DNA from: Candidatus Poribacteria bacterium | GTDB taxonomy: Bacteria; Poribacteria; WGA-4E; WGA-3G | NCBI GenBank assembly: GCA_022825825.1 | Contig: JAJDWA010000073.1 | Coordinates: 1-35,624, forward strand | Length of the DNA stretch: 35,624 bases | Direction: 5' to 3' | In this document: in pieces, positions 7,875 to 16,254 of the stretch | Numbering within the stretch: the first letter of the stretch is position 1 | Layout: every line of letters starts with the position of its first letter | Translations under genes and position numbers: made by a program | Notes under the pieces: generated by a model | Told to the model about the DNA's origin: nothing | What the model saw: only the letters and a program-made list of their open reading frames with translations | Databases searched by the model: none

Positions 7875-8641
7875 CAACAAATTTATATTACACAATTAAT
7901 GAATTAGCAGATACTGGCTTAGTCAATGCAGGAATAAGTCTACGTTGTGGAGGCGTAAGCAAAGCACCTTACGTTTCTCTTAATTTAGCTTCCCATGTGG
8001 GTGACAATCCAGATGCAGTTTCTCAAAATCAGCGAATCTTCTCAACCGAAACTGGTATTAAAGCACTAAAATATTGCCATCAAATTCATAGCGATTCTGT
8101 TCAAAATGCTGATTCTATTGCAACTTCATTTTGGAATATAAAAGAACAAAACGTTCCAGAAAAAACAGGTGATGCCCTAATTTCAGCACAGCAGGGTGAT
8201 GCTCTTAGTATCTTTACTGCGGATTGTGTTCCAATTTTCATTCTGGATGTAGCCACGCCAGCTATCGGGATTGCACATGCTGGATGGCGCGGCACTTTGG
8301 CACGGATTGCTGTCAAAACGCTTGCACAAATGAAAAATAGTTTCGGCACCCATGCAGAAAATTGCCTTATCCATTTAGGACCTTCTATTCAAGAGTGCTG
8401 TTATACCGTTAGTCCAGATTTAATTTATAAGTTTGTGCAACACTTCGGGAGTACTGTACATAATGAACAAAATCTGAGTTTGCAGACAGCCAGCTTCCGT
8501 CAATTAGTTGATATTGGCGTAACATCCGAGTCAGTTTCAATATCTCCATTTTGTACCGCTTGTCACACAGATAAGTTTTATTCACATCGAGCTGAAGGCG
8601 GAAAAACAGGTAGAATGCTTTCATTTATTCAACTCACATAA
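7871..8641 (+). CDS. pgeF: Peptidoglycan editing factor PgeF (YfiH, laccase-domain family)
   Basis: This 256-residue protein is of the YfiH/PgeF family (Pfam Cu-oxidase_4), which removes mis-incorporated residues from peptidoglycan precursors; older annotations call it polyphenol oxidase. Family motifs are clear: FTADCVPIF, AIGIAHAGWRGT, PSIQECCYTV and the C-terminal FCTACHTDKFYSHRAEGG. The metal-site Cys and His residues are kept. It starts with TTG overlapping the cupin stop. pgeF next to yggS, proC and yggT is the known ylm-type order near cell-wall and division genes. Confidence 0.92.
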   Translation: MTTNLYYTINELADTGLVNAGISLRCGGVSKAPYVSLNLASHVGDNPDAVSQNQRIFSTETGIKALKYCHQIHSDSVQNADSIATSFWNIKEQNVPEKTGDALISAQQGDALSIFTADCVPIFILDVATPAIGIAHAGWRGTLARIAVKTLAQMKNSFGTHAENCLIHLGPSIQECCYTVSPDLIYKFVQHFGSTVHNEQNLSLQTASFRQLVDIGVTSESVSISPFCTACHTDKFYSHRAEGGKTGRMLSFIQLT

Positions 8642-8794
8642 AGAAAATAAAGAGAAGCATCTAATTGTGTGGAAGTTCGTAGGTTAGGCAGAGTGGTAGC
8701 AAAGCCCAACCTCAAATAGTATAATAAAGTATTAACAGGTGTGATAAAATGCGTCAGAAATATAGAAAACTAAATAACCCTACCTGAAACAAAT

Positions 8795-8823
8795 TTGCAT
8801 TGCTGACAAAAAAATGGTATCAT
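8795..8823 (+). promoter_or_regulatory. Candidate promoter of the yggS-proC-ileS-like run
   Basis: TTGCAT (8795-8800), a 17-base spacer and TATCAT (8818-8823), with TGG before the -10. Transcription would start near 8830. That is too late for a GTG at 8828 to be translated and favours ATG 8873 for the next gene. Confidence 0.4.
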
Positions 8824-8872
8824 TTAAGTGACCGATTTTAGCCTTCGGCCTGGGATTAAAGTGAGAATTGGA

Positions 8873-9220
8873 ATGCGTCCTTTCTTTTTATCGTTATCAA
8901 CTTTAACGTGTATTCTTGGTCTCATCTTCATTATGCGGGGGTGTTTCCATCCTGCTAAATATCAAAAGGAGTTGTCTAAGAAAACAACGACCGCAGTTAG
9001 AGTAACCCAAGTTTACACAGAGGCTAATCATTTTGTTATAGTCGGTATCGGAATTGTTAGCTTAGGTATACTGATAACCTTTATTGGCACACTAATAGGC
9101 ACTGATGAGGGGAAAACTCTATATTCGCGCTTAACTGGTAAAACCGAAAAGAGTTTAAAAGTTACGGATAAAATTGAGACACAACAGTGTGAGGAGAATA
9201 GGATTGAATCGGATTCCTGA
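8873..9220 (+). CDS. Small two-helix membrane protein, unknown
   Basis: This 115-residue protein is not one I recognise. It has a first hydrophobic helix (about residues 3-20), a short loop with charged residues, a second helix (about 52-74) and a polar tail. Both N and C termini would probably be cytoplasmic. The frame extends up to a GTG at 8828, but the predicted promoter lies there, so I use ATG 8873. Its 3' end overlaps the start of yggS by 17 bases, so the two are co-expressed. Confidence 0.55.
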   Translation: MRPFFLSLSTLTCILGLIFIMRGCFHPAKYQKELSKKTTTAVRVTQVYTEANHFVIVGIGIVSLGILITFIGTLIGTDEGKTLYSRLTGKTEKSLKVTDKIETQQCEENRIESDS

Positions 9221-9917
9221 AAACCTCGCAAACGTCAAGGAACGTTTAGCGGCAGCTGCAGAACGGAGTGGTCGAACCCCGGATTCAATAAAACTCATTA
9301 CAGTTACAAAAGGACGTTCAGTAACAGAGATTCAGACAGCTCTTGCTGCGGGTGCAACCGATATTGGAGAAAACCGCGTACAGGAAGCGCAGCAAAAATA
9401 CGAGCCAATTCATTCCTTTCTCACAGCATCAGGCTCGCAAATGTGTGAGTGGCATCTTGTAGGACATCTGCAGAGAAACAAAGTGAAACCCGCTTTAGAG
9501 ATGTTTAGTTTGATCCATTCAGTAGATAGTTTACGGCTTTTAGCCGAGATAGCACGTAGGGCAGAAGTTCGCAAGGAACAAACGGATATTTTAATTCAAA
9601 TTAATACAACTGGTGAAGCAAGCAAGTTCGGTTTAGATTCAAAGGATGTTCAGGATTTTGTTGAAAAGTCACTGACTTATTCAGGTGTACGCATTGTTGG
9701 GTTAATGACAATGGGAATGCTAAGTTCTTCCCCAGAAGTAAATCGCCCGGCTTTTGCATCGCTGAGAATGCTATCCGACAAGATAATGGCTGAGGAATTT
9801 CCCGGCATAACAATGCAGTATCTTTCCATGGGGATGACAAACGATTTTGAGGTTGCAATCGAAGAAGGAGCAAACCTTGTTAGAATTGGTAGGGCGATTT
9901 TCGAGAGCACTGTTTAA
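9204..9917 (+). CDS. yggS: PLP homeostasis protein, YggS family
   Basis: This 237-residue protein is a single-domain PLP-binding barrel related to the N-terminal half of alanine racemase. It has no known enzymatic activity and is needed for vitamin B6 and amino-acid balance. The PLP lysine is Lys36 in LITVTKGRS, the same position as in E. coli. GENRVQEA, WHLVGHLQRNK, MGMTNDFEVAI and LVRIGRAIF are family motifs. The start is TTG 9204, because GAGGAG lies seven bases ahead; an upstream in-frame TTG at 9174 has none. proC follows after 109 bases. Confidence 0.93.
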   Translation: MNRIPENLANVKERLAAAAERSGRTPDSIKLITVTKGRSVTEIQTALAAGATDIGENRVQEAQQKYEPIHSFLTASGSQMCEWHLVGHLQRNKVKPALEMFSLIHSVDSLRLLAEIARRAEVRKEQTDILIQINTTGEASKFGLDSKDVQDFVEKSLTYSGVRIVGLMTMGMLSSSPEVNRPAFASLRMLSDKIMAEEFPGITMQYLSMGMTNDFEVAIEEGANLVRIGRAIFESTV

Positions 9918-10026
9918 CACCGTGTGATCTTGAGTTTGGGCGTGGATTCTAAAGTGTCTTTTTTTATAACTACCAAATTCAAATAGGACTTTCTTTTCTT
10001 AACCATTGCGGATCATTAGGAGTAAA

Positions 10027-10845
10027 ATGGTGGTAGATAACCTAAATTTAGGTGTAATCGGCGTGGGGAAAATGGGCGGTATTATCGCAAGAAGTGTAGT
10101 TGACCGTCTACTTCCAGCACAACAGATTTGGATTACTGATCTGGACAAAAAACTGGTTACCCAACTTTGCAATGAGAAAGATGTAAACGCTGCATTAGAC
10201 ATTGACGCACTCATCAAAAAAACAGATGTTATCCTCTGTGCAGTTCCGCCCGTAGCGGTGCCGAAGATTCTCCCACAAGTAGCGAACTCCCTCTCATCAC
10301 CAAAATGGATCATTAGTATTGCTGCTGGTGTTACGACACAGACGCTGGAATCCTATTTTGAAAACTCGCCCCCAGTTGTTCGTGTAATGCCAAATATTGC
10401 AGCTTCCGTTGAGGCAGCAATTTCTGTGTTGACAGCAGGAAGTGTTGCGGATGAAAATCATCTTGCTTTAGCACAGAAGATATTTAACACTTGCGGAACC
10501 ACATTAGTTATGGAGGAACGTCATTTGAATGCGGTTACAGCAGTTAGCGGTAGCGGTCCTGCTTATGTTGCTCTTTTTATAGAGGCATTAGCAGATGCAG
10601 GCGTCCATGTCGGTTTACCTCGTGAAGATGCCCAAATACTTGCAACACATACTGTATTAGGTGCATCAACGATGTTAGCGCAGTCTCAAGAACACCCTGC
10701 TGTTCTCAAAAATAGAGTTACAACACCGGGTGGGACAACAGCTGCTGGGCTTCATGCGCTTGAACAAGGTGGTTTCCGTGCCACACTTGCCGAGGCTATA
10801 CTTGCCGCAACTGAACGAGCAAAACAACTTGGCACAGAAAAATAG
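10027..10845 (+). CDS. proC: Pyrroline-5-carboxylate reductase
   Basis: This 272-residue protein catalyses the last step of proline synthesis: reduction of pyrroline-5-carboxylate with NAD(P)H. The Rossmann motif GVIGVGKMGG starts at residue 9. The family signature VTAVSGSGPAYVALFIEAL and the C-terminal TTPGGTTAAGLHALE are intact. ATG 10027 has AGGAG four bases ahead; the longer TTG frame from 10006 is not needed. yggT follows after 17 bases, the common proC-yggT order. Confidence 0.94.
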   Translation: MVVDNLNLGVIGVGKMGGIIARSVVDRLLPAQQIWITDLDKKLVTQLCNEKDVNAALDIDALIKKTDVILCAVPPVAVPKILPQVANSLSSPKWIISIAAGVTTQTLESYFENSPPVVRVMPNIAASVEAAISVLTAGSVADENHLALAQKIFNTCGTTLVMEERHLNAVTAVSGSGPAYVALFIEALADAGVHVGLPREDAQILATHTVLGASTMLAQSQEHPAVLKNRVTTPGGTTAAGLHALEQGGFRATLAEAILAATERAKQLGTEK

Positions 10846-10862
10846 GAAGGTAATGAGCCTCA

Positions 10863-11129
10863 ATGCCGGATATTGCATATATTCTCAGTAAAGTTTTAAA
10901 CCTATACATGTTGATTGTGATTGTGAATGTCTTGCTTTCATGGATCGTGTTCGGAACGCAAAATTTAACCGTACGTCGAATTTATGTGATGACAGGTCAA
11001 ATCGTTGATCCGGTGTTACAACCTATTAGAAAACTGCTCTATCCAATGACCCGGAATATGGGTATTGACTTTTCTCCAATAGTGTTAATCGTTCTCTTAC
11101 AAATTCTCAATTCATGGTTGCGTTCGTAA
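10863..11129 (+). CDS. YggT-family membrane protein
   Basis: This 88-residue protein has two hydrophobic helices (about 11-30 and 66-84) around the conserved VDPVLQPIRKLLYP segment that defines YggT/YlmG. Related proteins help with osmotic tolerance, division or membrane organisation; the biochemical role is unclear. It lies between proC and an IleRS-like gene, as in many genomes where yggT precedes ileS. Confidence 0.88.
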   Translation: MPDIAYILSKVLNLYMLIVIVNVLLSWIVFGTQNLTVRRIYVMTGQIVDPVLQPIRKLLYPMTRNMGIDFSPIVLIVLLQILNSWLRS

Positions 11130-11203
11130 ACTATCTTGAGTCTGGCATATCTTAAACTATTTCGTAATTTCGTGCTATCTATTAGGAAACAACAGTTTGC
11201 TTT

Positions 11204-13789
11204 ATGAAAAAGGTAAATTCTCCATCAAGAGGCGCTTCTATGCAGCATTCTCAGGGTGAATCTCTTCAAAAGAACTCAACATCTGCCCCAACCGAGAACG
11301 TTTTAAACGGACCCCATGAGGCGGAAATTCTCAAATTGTGGACAACTCAAAATGTCTACAAACTTGATGAAAAGACTACAGAATTACCGGCTTATGTGAT
11401 CCGAGAAATGCCGACTCCTGTCAATACGTTGAGCGTAGACACACTTCGAAGAAAAATTTATCAAGATATTTTTCTGAAATACGAAATGATGCGGGGAAAT
11501 ACTGTAGCGTATTCTCCACTTTGGGAAACATTTCCTTTTAGCATTGAGGCAAGTGTAATAAAGGAAAATGTAAATTCTGCTTCAGGAAATATCATTAATT
11601 TCCGCAAACAGTGTCAACAATTATACAGCGATCAATTAAAAACGCAACAGCAGAAATTACAAAAACTCGGTATTTTTGCAGATTGGACTTCTGCTGAAAA
11701 GACATTAGAGACACGCCATGAAACAAAACTTTTTAGTTTTTTTGATAGACTACGAGAAGCTAAATATTTACGTGACGAAGTGAAACTAAGCCATTGGTGC
11801 CCAAAATGCGTTTCACCGTTGGAGGCAGGCAAAACAGTTACACCAGTTTCTAATAATGTTTTAGAAACTTATGTGAAGTTTCCATTCAACAGTGGTTTTG
11901 AAGAATACGGTAAAGAAGCCTTTTTCGCTGTACGTTTTCCAATATCTCAATTGTGGGAAATTGCCGGAACGATCGCAATAGGAATTTATGAAACTTCTAC
12001 CTTTTTGCTTACTGAATTTGAAAACCAATATCTCATTTTTTCTGAACCGCAATTCAAGAAATTTGTTGATCCAAACACAAAACATAAGAAATATCCAAAA
12101 CCTATCGGAAAATTAAAAGCAACACAATTTAATAATTGCACTGTTTCACACCCACTTTTTTCATTGACTGACCTATCCTTTTTTAAAATACCTGAGAAAA
12201 TAGCTGAAAGCATTTCTGATTCATCGCAGAAAAAAGAATTGATAGGAGGTATTATTCCTTTAAACCCAGCACATCATTCACTGAGCTATAGTATCTTTAA
12301 TACATTATCAGAGAATAACAACTCTATCACTGCAAAATTTATATCATTCTCACCTGCAAACCCCGTTTTTGATGAAACCGGTAGGTTCACAGAAGATGCA
12401 GATACACTGTGCGGTTTAAATTTGTCGAATGCAATTCAATTTATCACGGATGAATTGGAAAGTCGCGGCTGTTTAATTAAAGCGGGAAAACATAGAATTA
12501 AACAGCTTGAATGTCAACACTGCTATGGTCTATCGGTTTCGCGTCCCTATCGTCACTGGATGTTTTCCATCGCTTCCAGTGACATTAAACAACAAGTCTC
12601 AAATTCACTCGAATACTGGGAGCATTACGATGCGGAAATACGTGAGGATATTCATAGTGAAATGATGAATGTATCTGATATGCCCATTTCGTCACAACGT
12701 CAATGGGGAATACCACTCCCTATTTTGAGATGCGATAATTGCAATACTCTCATTACAGATAAAAAAATCCTTCGGGCAATTCGGAGTTCTATCCGACGCG
12801 GTTCTGAACACTGGTTTCGCTTGAGTGTAGAAGAACTTTTGCCCGCAGATACGGTTTGCATGAATTGTGATTCAAAGGACTTTCGAAAAGAATCTACCTA
12901 CATTGAAAGCCATTTTGCTAATTTACTTCAAACACTTGATATTTCTGATTTTAAGAAACCAATTATTGATACTTCTAAGAATGTAGTTTTTGTGCCGCGT
13001 GCCGCTTTCTTAAAATGGTTAGGAGAGTTGAGTGTGCTTGCAGCGGCTCTTAAACTGAGCCGACCTACAAGAGAGAGTCAACCTTTTAAACATATAAAAC
13101 TGAATGGAATTGCTGAAGAAGTTTGGGAAACTGAAGTGCAGGAAAAATTCTTACAAAAATACCCCGCGGATGTCCTAAGAATAATCTCAATAGTTCCAGA
13201 TTTACATCAAGTTCAACTTGAAGAAGATGAAACCAAACAACTCGAAAAATTAATAGAGAAATATAATCGTAAATATGTGCAGCTTAGAGAGATATTATAT
13301 CAGACAGCTAAATTGTTGGCAGATATTCAAAAAAAATGGAATGCTGATACAACTATTGCTTTTTTAAAAAATCAAGAAGCGGTTTTTGATGCACTGTTGG
13401 AACCAGATTTGCTCGCGGTTTCCTTAACCAACCAACTTCTGATAGATGTTGAAAAGGCTTACCAGGATAAAGATTTCTACAGAATGTGGCAATTATTGTT
13501 CGATTTTTGTCGGACGGATCTTCTATTTTATATTGAATTCTGTCGTGCCAAAGTTTCTAAAAATAACTCATCCTCTGCACAAATTGCCCTATTATTAATA
13601 TCCAAGAGCATTTTACAACAGTTTGCCCCGATCCACCCTTTTTTAGCTGAAGAGATTTTTGCTCAAATAAATCCCTCTGCAGGTAGCATATTTCAAAATG
13701 AATGGGACCAGTTACCAAAAATCTCTCAGCAATTTGATACGAAGGCTGAATGGGAATCATTGAAGAAAATCTATCAATCAACAAACTAA
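11204..13789 (+). CDS. IleRS-like protein lacking HIGH and KMSKS motifs
   Basis: An 861-residue homologue of class I isoleucyl-tRNA synthetase, probably inactive in aminoacylation. Against the family it keeps PTPVNT..., KYEMMRG, HWCPKC, RQWGIPLPIL, the counterpart of VEELLP, YPADVLRI and an anticodon-binding-like region ending PFLAEEIF. Four CxxC pairs remain (Cys199/202, 437/440, 510/513, 552/555), which fit the two zinc sites of type-2 IleRS. But HIGH reads SVDT (77-80), GWDTHGLPVE reads LWETFPFSIE (106-115), and KMSKS is missing between FKHIKLNG and YPADVLR. It also lacks the C-terminal domain. It sits exactly where ileS is expected, before lspA. ATG 11240 has a better ribosome site (AAGAGG) than 11204. 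No frameshift or stop is present, so it seems kept for some other role, such as tRNA binding. Confidence 0.8.
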   Translation: MKKVNSPSRGASMQHSQGESLQKNSTSAPTENVLNGPHEAEILKLWTTQNVYKLDEKTTELPAYVIREMPTPVNTLSVDTLRRKIYQDIFLKYEMMRGNTVAYSPLWETFPFSIEASVIKENVNSASGNIINFRKQCQQLYSDQLKTQQQKLQKLGIFADWTSAEKTLETRHETKLFSFFDRLREAKYLRDEVKLSHWCPKCVSPLEAGKTVTPVSNNVLETYVKFPFNSGFEEYGKEAFFAVRFPISQLWEIAGTIAIGIYETSTFLLTEFENQYLIFSEPQFKKFVDPNTKHKKYPKPIGKLKATQFNNCTVSHPLFSLTDLSFFKIPEKIAESISDSSQKKELIGGIIPLNPAHHSLSYSIFNTLSENNNSITAKFISFSPANPVFDETGRFTEDADTLCGLNLSNAIQFITDELESRGCLIKAGKHRIKQLECQHCYGLSVSRPYRHWMFSIASSDIKQQVSNSLEYWEHYDAEIREDIHSEMMNVSDMPISSQRQWGIPLPILRCDNCNTLITDKKILRAIRSSIRRGSEHWFRLSVEELLPADTVCMNCDSKDFRKESTYIESHFANLLQTLDISDFKKPIIDTSKNVVFVPRAAFLKWLGELSVLAAALKLSRPTRESQPFKHIKLNGIAEEVWETEVQEKFLQKYPADVLRIISIVPDLHQVQLEEDETKQLEKLIEKYNRKYVQLREILYQTAKLLADIQKKWNADTTIAFLKNQEAVFDALLEPDLLAVSLTNQLLIDVEKAYQDKDFYRMWQLLFDFCRTDLLFYIEFCRAKVSKNNSSSAQIALLLISKSILQQFAPIHPFLAEEIFAQINPSAGSIFQNEWDQLPKISQQFDTKAEWESLKKIYQSTN

Positions 13790-13811
13790 CATCAATAGGA
13801 TAACTTAGATA

Positions 13812-14306
13812 GTGATTTCACCATTTCAATATTTAAAAAATATTTTACCACTTATAATGGTAGCTATTCCAGCGTTGTTACTTGATATTGTGACCAAATG
13901 GCTTGTGCGCATGCATATTCCTAAAGGGGATGGGTATTCAATTATTCCAGGTTTTTTTAATTTACGGCATGATAGAAACACAGGCGCTGCTTTCGGTATT
14001 TTATCAGATCAACGGACGTTATTAGTAGTAATAACAATCGCTGCGTTAATTTTTATTTTTGTTTATTCTTTCAGATTCAGAAATAGTCGGTGGATGCAAA
14101 CCGCGTTAGGTTTCCTACTTGGTGGAGCAGTTGGGAATTTTATTGACCGTATCTACTTAGGTGAAGTTGTTGATTTTCTGCAGTTTGGTATAGAAAGTAA
14201 GAGGCTGTTTTGGCCAACTTTTAACGTAGCTGATGTATCTGTGTGTATAGGAGCAGGGATGCTCATTGTCTATCTTTTTCGTATTCAGAATCGAAGTACT
14301 AATTGA
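13812..14306 (+). CDS. lspA: Lipoprotein signal peptidase II
   Basis: This 164-residue inner-membrane aspartyl protease cuts the signal peptide of lipid-modified prolipoproteins. It has four membrane helices. The catalytic Asp pair is Asp112 (GNFIDRIY) and Asp141 (FNVADVSV), and RNTGAAFGIL is the conserved loop. It starts with GTG, with AGGAT about 12 bases upstream, 22 bases after the IleRS-like gene. The ileS-lspA pairing is a classic. Substrates in the window include the GCEK lipoproteins. Confidence 0.94.
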   Translation: MISPFQYLKNILPLIMVAIPALLLDIVTKWLVRMHIPKGDGYSIIPGFFNLRHDRNTGAAFGILSDQRTLLVVITIAALIFIFVYSFRFRNSRWMQTALGFLLGGAVGNFIDRIYLGEVVDFLQFGIESKRLFWPTFNVADVSVCIGAGMLIVYLFRIQNRSTN

Positions 14307-14328
14307 GATGGTAATTAAAGTACTATGT

Positions 14329-14355
14329 GAGATAGAAAAATCTGTCTCCTTTTTC
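14329..14355 (+). terminator. Intrinsic terminator after lspA
   Basis: gagataga and tctgtctc form an 8-bp stem (one T-G pair) around aaaa, followed by cctttttc. It lies 22 bases past the lspA stop and would close the pgeF-lspA run. Confidence 0.5.
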
Positions 14356-14395
14356 ATAAGAACCTCCACATAAAGTAAGGATTGAAACTATAACT

Positions 14396-15001
14396 ATGTT
14401 AAAATTTAGAATTCACATTTTTGTGGTTACTTTAGCAACTATTTTCGCGTTAGGACCGCAATCAGAAGCACATAACCAGAGTGTTCCGCCAACACAACAA
14501 ACTCAAGAAACACAACAAACTCAAGAAACACAACATGAAGAGTATAGTGAAAGCGCCCTACGTCGATTTGAGATTATTACGTTAAGCGCACTCCCATTTA
14601 CTGCAGTACACAGTTATTTAGGGGTTCGTGGCATAAAAATGATACAGACGAGTAAAATTGCGCCAGAATTGACACCTACGAATTACCGTGTAATGGGCAT
14701 AACAGCCGTTTCGTTATCATTATTCATCGGCATTTGGGATTGGCTGCATACACGTAATGTAGATCGCTCAGCACCGAGTGTACCTGGACGAAAACCGCCG
14801 CTACCACCTACTGATGAAGGAATTCCGCCTGATGGAAGTATTGCCGGTGCCCCCATTTTGGGGCCACACGCGAATACATACGGCATCTCAACATATTATT
14901 TAGGACAACCGCAACGGCATTTGATAAATACCGATTTGAATATGTGGTCCACGCAATCATCTGTCGGTATAGTTATCCCATTGATTGAAATACGATTCTG
15001 A
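14396..15001 (+). CDS. Secreted or membrane hypothetical with QTQETQ repeat
   Basis: The 201-residue product is not a family I recognise. A signal peptide (about residues 1-25, ending near SEAH) is followed by a low-complexity Gln/Thr segment made by an exact 18-base tandem duplication (14498-14533, QTQETQ twice). Then come two weak hydrophobic stretches (about 60-75 and 99-117), a Pro-rich linker (RKPPLPPTDEG) and a C terminus ending in an aromatic residue. The last point could suit an outer-membrane strand, but that is weak. AAGG lies ahead of the ATG. A MITE-like element follows directly. Confidence 0.55.
   Translation: MLKFRIHIFVVTLATIFALGPQSEAHNQSVPPTQQTQETQQTQETQHEEYSESALRRFEIITLSALPFTAVHSYLGVRGIKMIQTSKIAPELTPTNYRVMGITAVSLSLFIGIWDWLHTRNVDRSAPSVPGRKPPLPPTDEGIPPDGSIAGAPILGPHANTYGISTYYLGQPQRHLINTDLNMWSTQSSVGIVIPLIEIRF
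14498..14533 (+). repeat. 18-bp coding tandem repeat, two exact units
   Basis: The unit caaactcaagaaacacaa occurs twice in a row in frame and encodes the QTQETQ repeat of the secreted hypothetical. Copy number may vary between strains. Confidence 0.8.
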
Positions 15002-15004
15002 CCA

Positions 15005-15221
15005 TATAGTGAATTATGAAAATAAGTTAACACTCCCATTGACCGGTAGGAGCGGTTTCCTAACCAATTCAGAATACCGGACGGGGAATGCCAAAAGACG
15101 AATGCGCGTGGTAGAATACGCGTGTGGTATTCTACATGATTCGCCATGATTCATACCGTTGATTTGGCGTATTCTGACATACTCGATGCAGAGTGTCCAA
15201 GTAATTCTAAAATCTACCATA
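15005..15221. repeat. MITE-like element copy 2
   Basis: It has 30-base ends (15005-15034 and 15192-15221 reversed) of the TATRGT...ACACT type. The inside shares ggtagg.gcggtttcctaacc, aattcagaatacc and the closing gcgtattctgacatac with copy 1 (234-399), plus an extra palindrome around gtagaatacgcg. There is no coding capacity. Confidence 0.7.
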
Positions 15222-15270
15222 CTTTATCTTTTCATTTAAAAACTAACGGAAGATAGGGACTATACAAAAA

Positions 15271-16233
15271 ATGCGTGTTCTTTTTATGGGCACCAGCGAA
15301 TTCGCGATTCCAGCGCTGAAAGAACTGATTGCCCAACGTTTTGAAGTCATTGCGGTTGTAACTCAACCTGACCGTCCCAGTGGAAGAGGCAAAAAGCTGA
15401 GCCCGCCGCCGGTAAAGCAGGTCGCAACAGAACATAACATTCAGGTTTTTCAGTCTGAAAAAGTTAGAAAACCAGAATTTGTTGAAACCCTTAAACAACT
15501 TGCCCCAGATGTCATAATTGTTGCTGCCTTCGGTCAACTTTTGCCGCAAACGGTGTTAGATATTCCCCCATGCGGTGTTATTAACTTACACCCTTCTCTA
15601 TTGCCAAAGTATAGAGGTGCAGCACCAATTCAATGGGCATTGATAAATGGAGAGAAGGAAACTGGTATAACCCTCATGTTGTTGGACGCTGGTGAAGATA
15701 CGGGCGATATTATCTGCATGGAGCGAATACCTATTAGACTTGAAGATACAGCAGAGACATTACATAGCCAATTAGCAGATATGGGTGCACACCTTTTGGT
15801 GAAAGTATTGGCTGATTTGCCACATGGACAACCTCCGAAGGCAACACAGCAGAACCACGCTGATGCGACACATGCCCCGCGCTTGATGAAAGCAGTAGGG
15901 CAAATTAATTGGAACGAATCTGCAATCACAATTCATAATCTTATTAGAGGTACAGTAGGGTGGCCGGGTGCATTTACCTTTTTCCGAGAAGGAACGCTCC
16001 TTAAGGTTATTCAGTCTCTACCACATGGTGATGAACATAAAGCAACACAAAACGTCTCAAAAGAACTACCTGGCACTCTTAGAATCACCGCTGAACGACA
16101 ATTGTTTGTGGGAACAGGGGATGGCGAAATTCAGCTACTGCGAGTCCAACCTGCAACAAAAAAGATTATGGATACGAAAGACTTTGTCAACGGGTACCAG
16201 ATAAAAACAGGTGAAAGTTTTTTTACTTCATGA
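15271..16233 (+). CDS. fmt: Methionyl-tRNA formyltransferase
   Basis: This 320-residue enzyme formylates initiator Met-tRNA using 10-formyl-tetrahydrofolate. The N-terminal Rossmann-like domain starts MRVLFMGTSEFA. The catalytic segment NLHPSLLPKYRGAAPIQ has Asn105 and His107, and LDAGEDTGD gives the catalytic Asp. The C-terminal OB-like domain starts near residue 210. The length is typical. It heads a run fmt-PASTA-rpe-rsmE-mtaB with small gaps. No peptide deformylase gene is in the window. Confidence 0.95.
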   Translation: MRVLFMGTSEFAIPALKELIAQRFEVIAVVTQPDRPSGRGKKLSPPPVKQVATEHNIQVFQSEKVRKPEFVETLKQLAPDVIIVAAFGQLLPQTVLDIPPCGVINLHPSLLPKYRGAAPIQWALINGEKETGITLMLLDAGEDTGDIICMERIPIRLEDTAETLHSQLADMGAHLLVKVLADLPHGQPPKATQQNHADATHAPRLMKAVGQINWNESAITIHNLIRGTVGWPGAFTFFREGTLLKVIQSLPHGDEHKATQNVSKELPGTLRITAERQLFVGTGDGEIQLLRVQPATKKIMDTKDFVNGYQIKTGESFFTS

Positions 16234-16254
16234 TTTTATCACAGGTGATTTGCA

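Noticed and set aside
8642..8790. Short RNA or hairpin gene after pgeF
   Set aside because: aggttaggc and gcccaacct can pair only imperfectly over a long loop. There is no conserved RNA pattern and no clear terminator.
11204..13789. Annotation as an active isoleucyl-tRNA synthetase
   Set aside because: Overall homology would suggest it, but HIGH and KMSKS, both essential, are replaced or missing.
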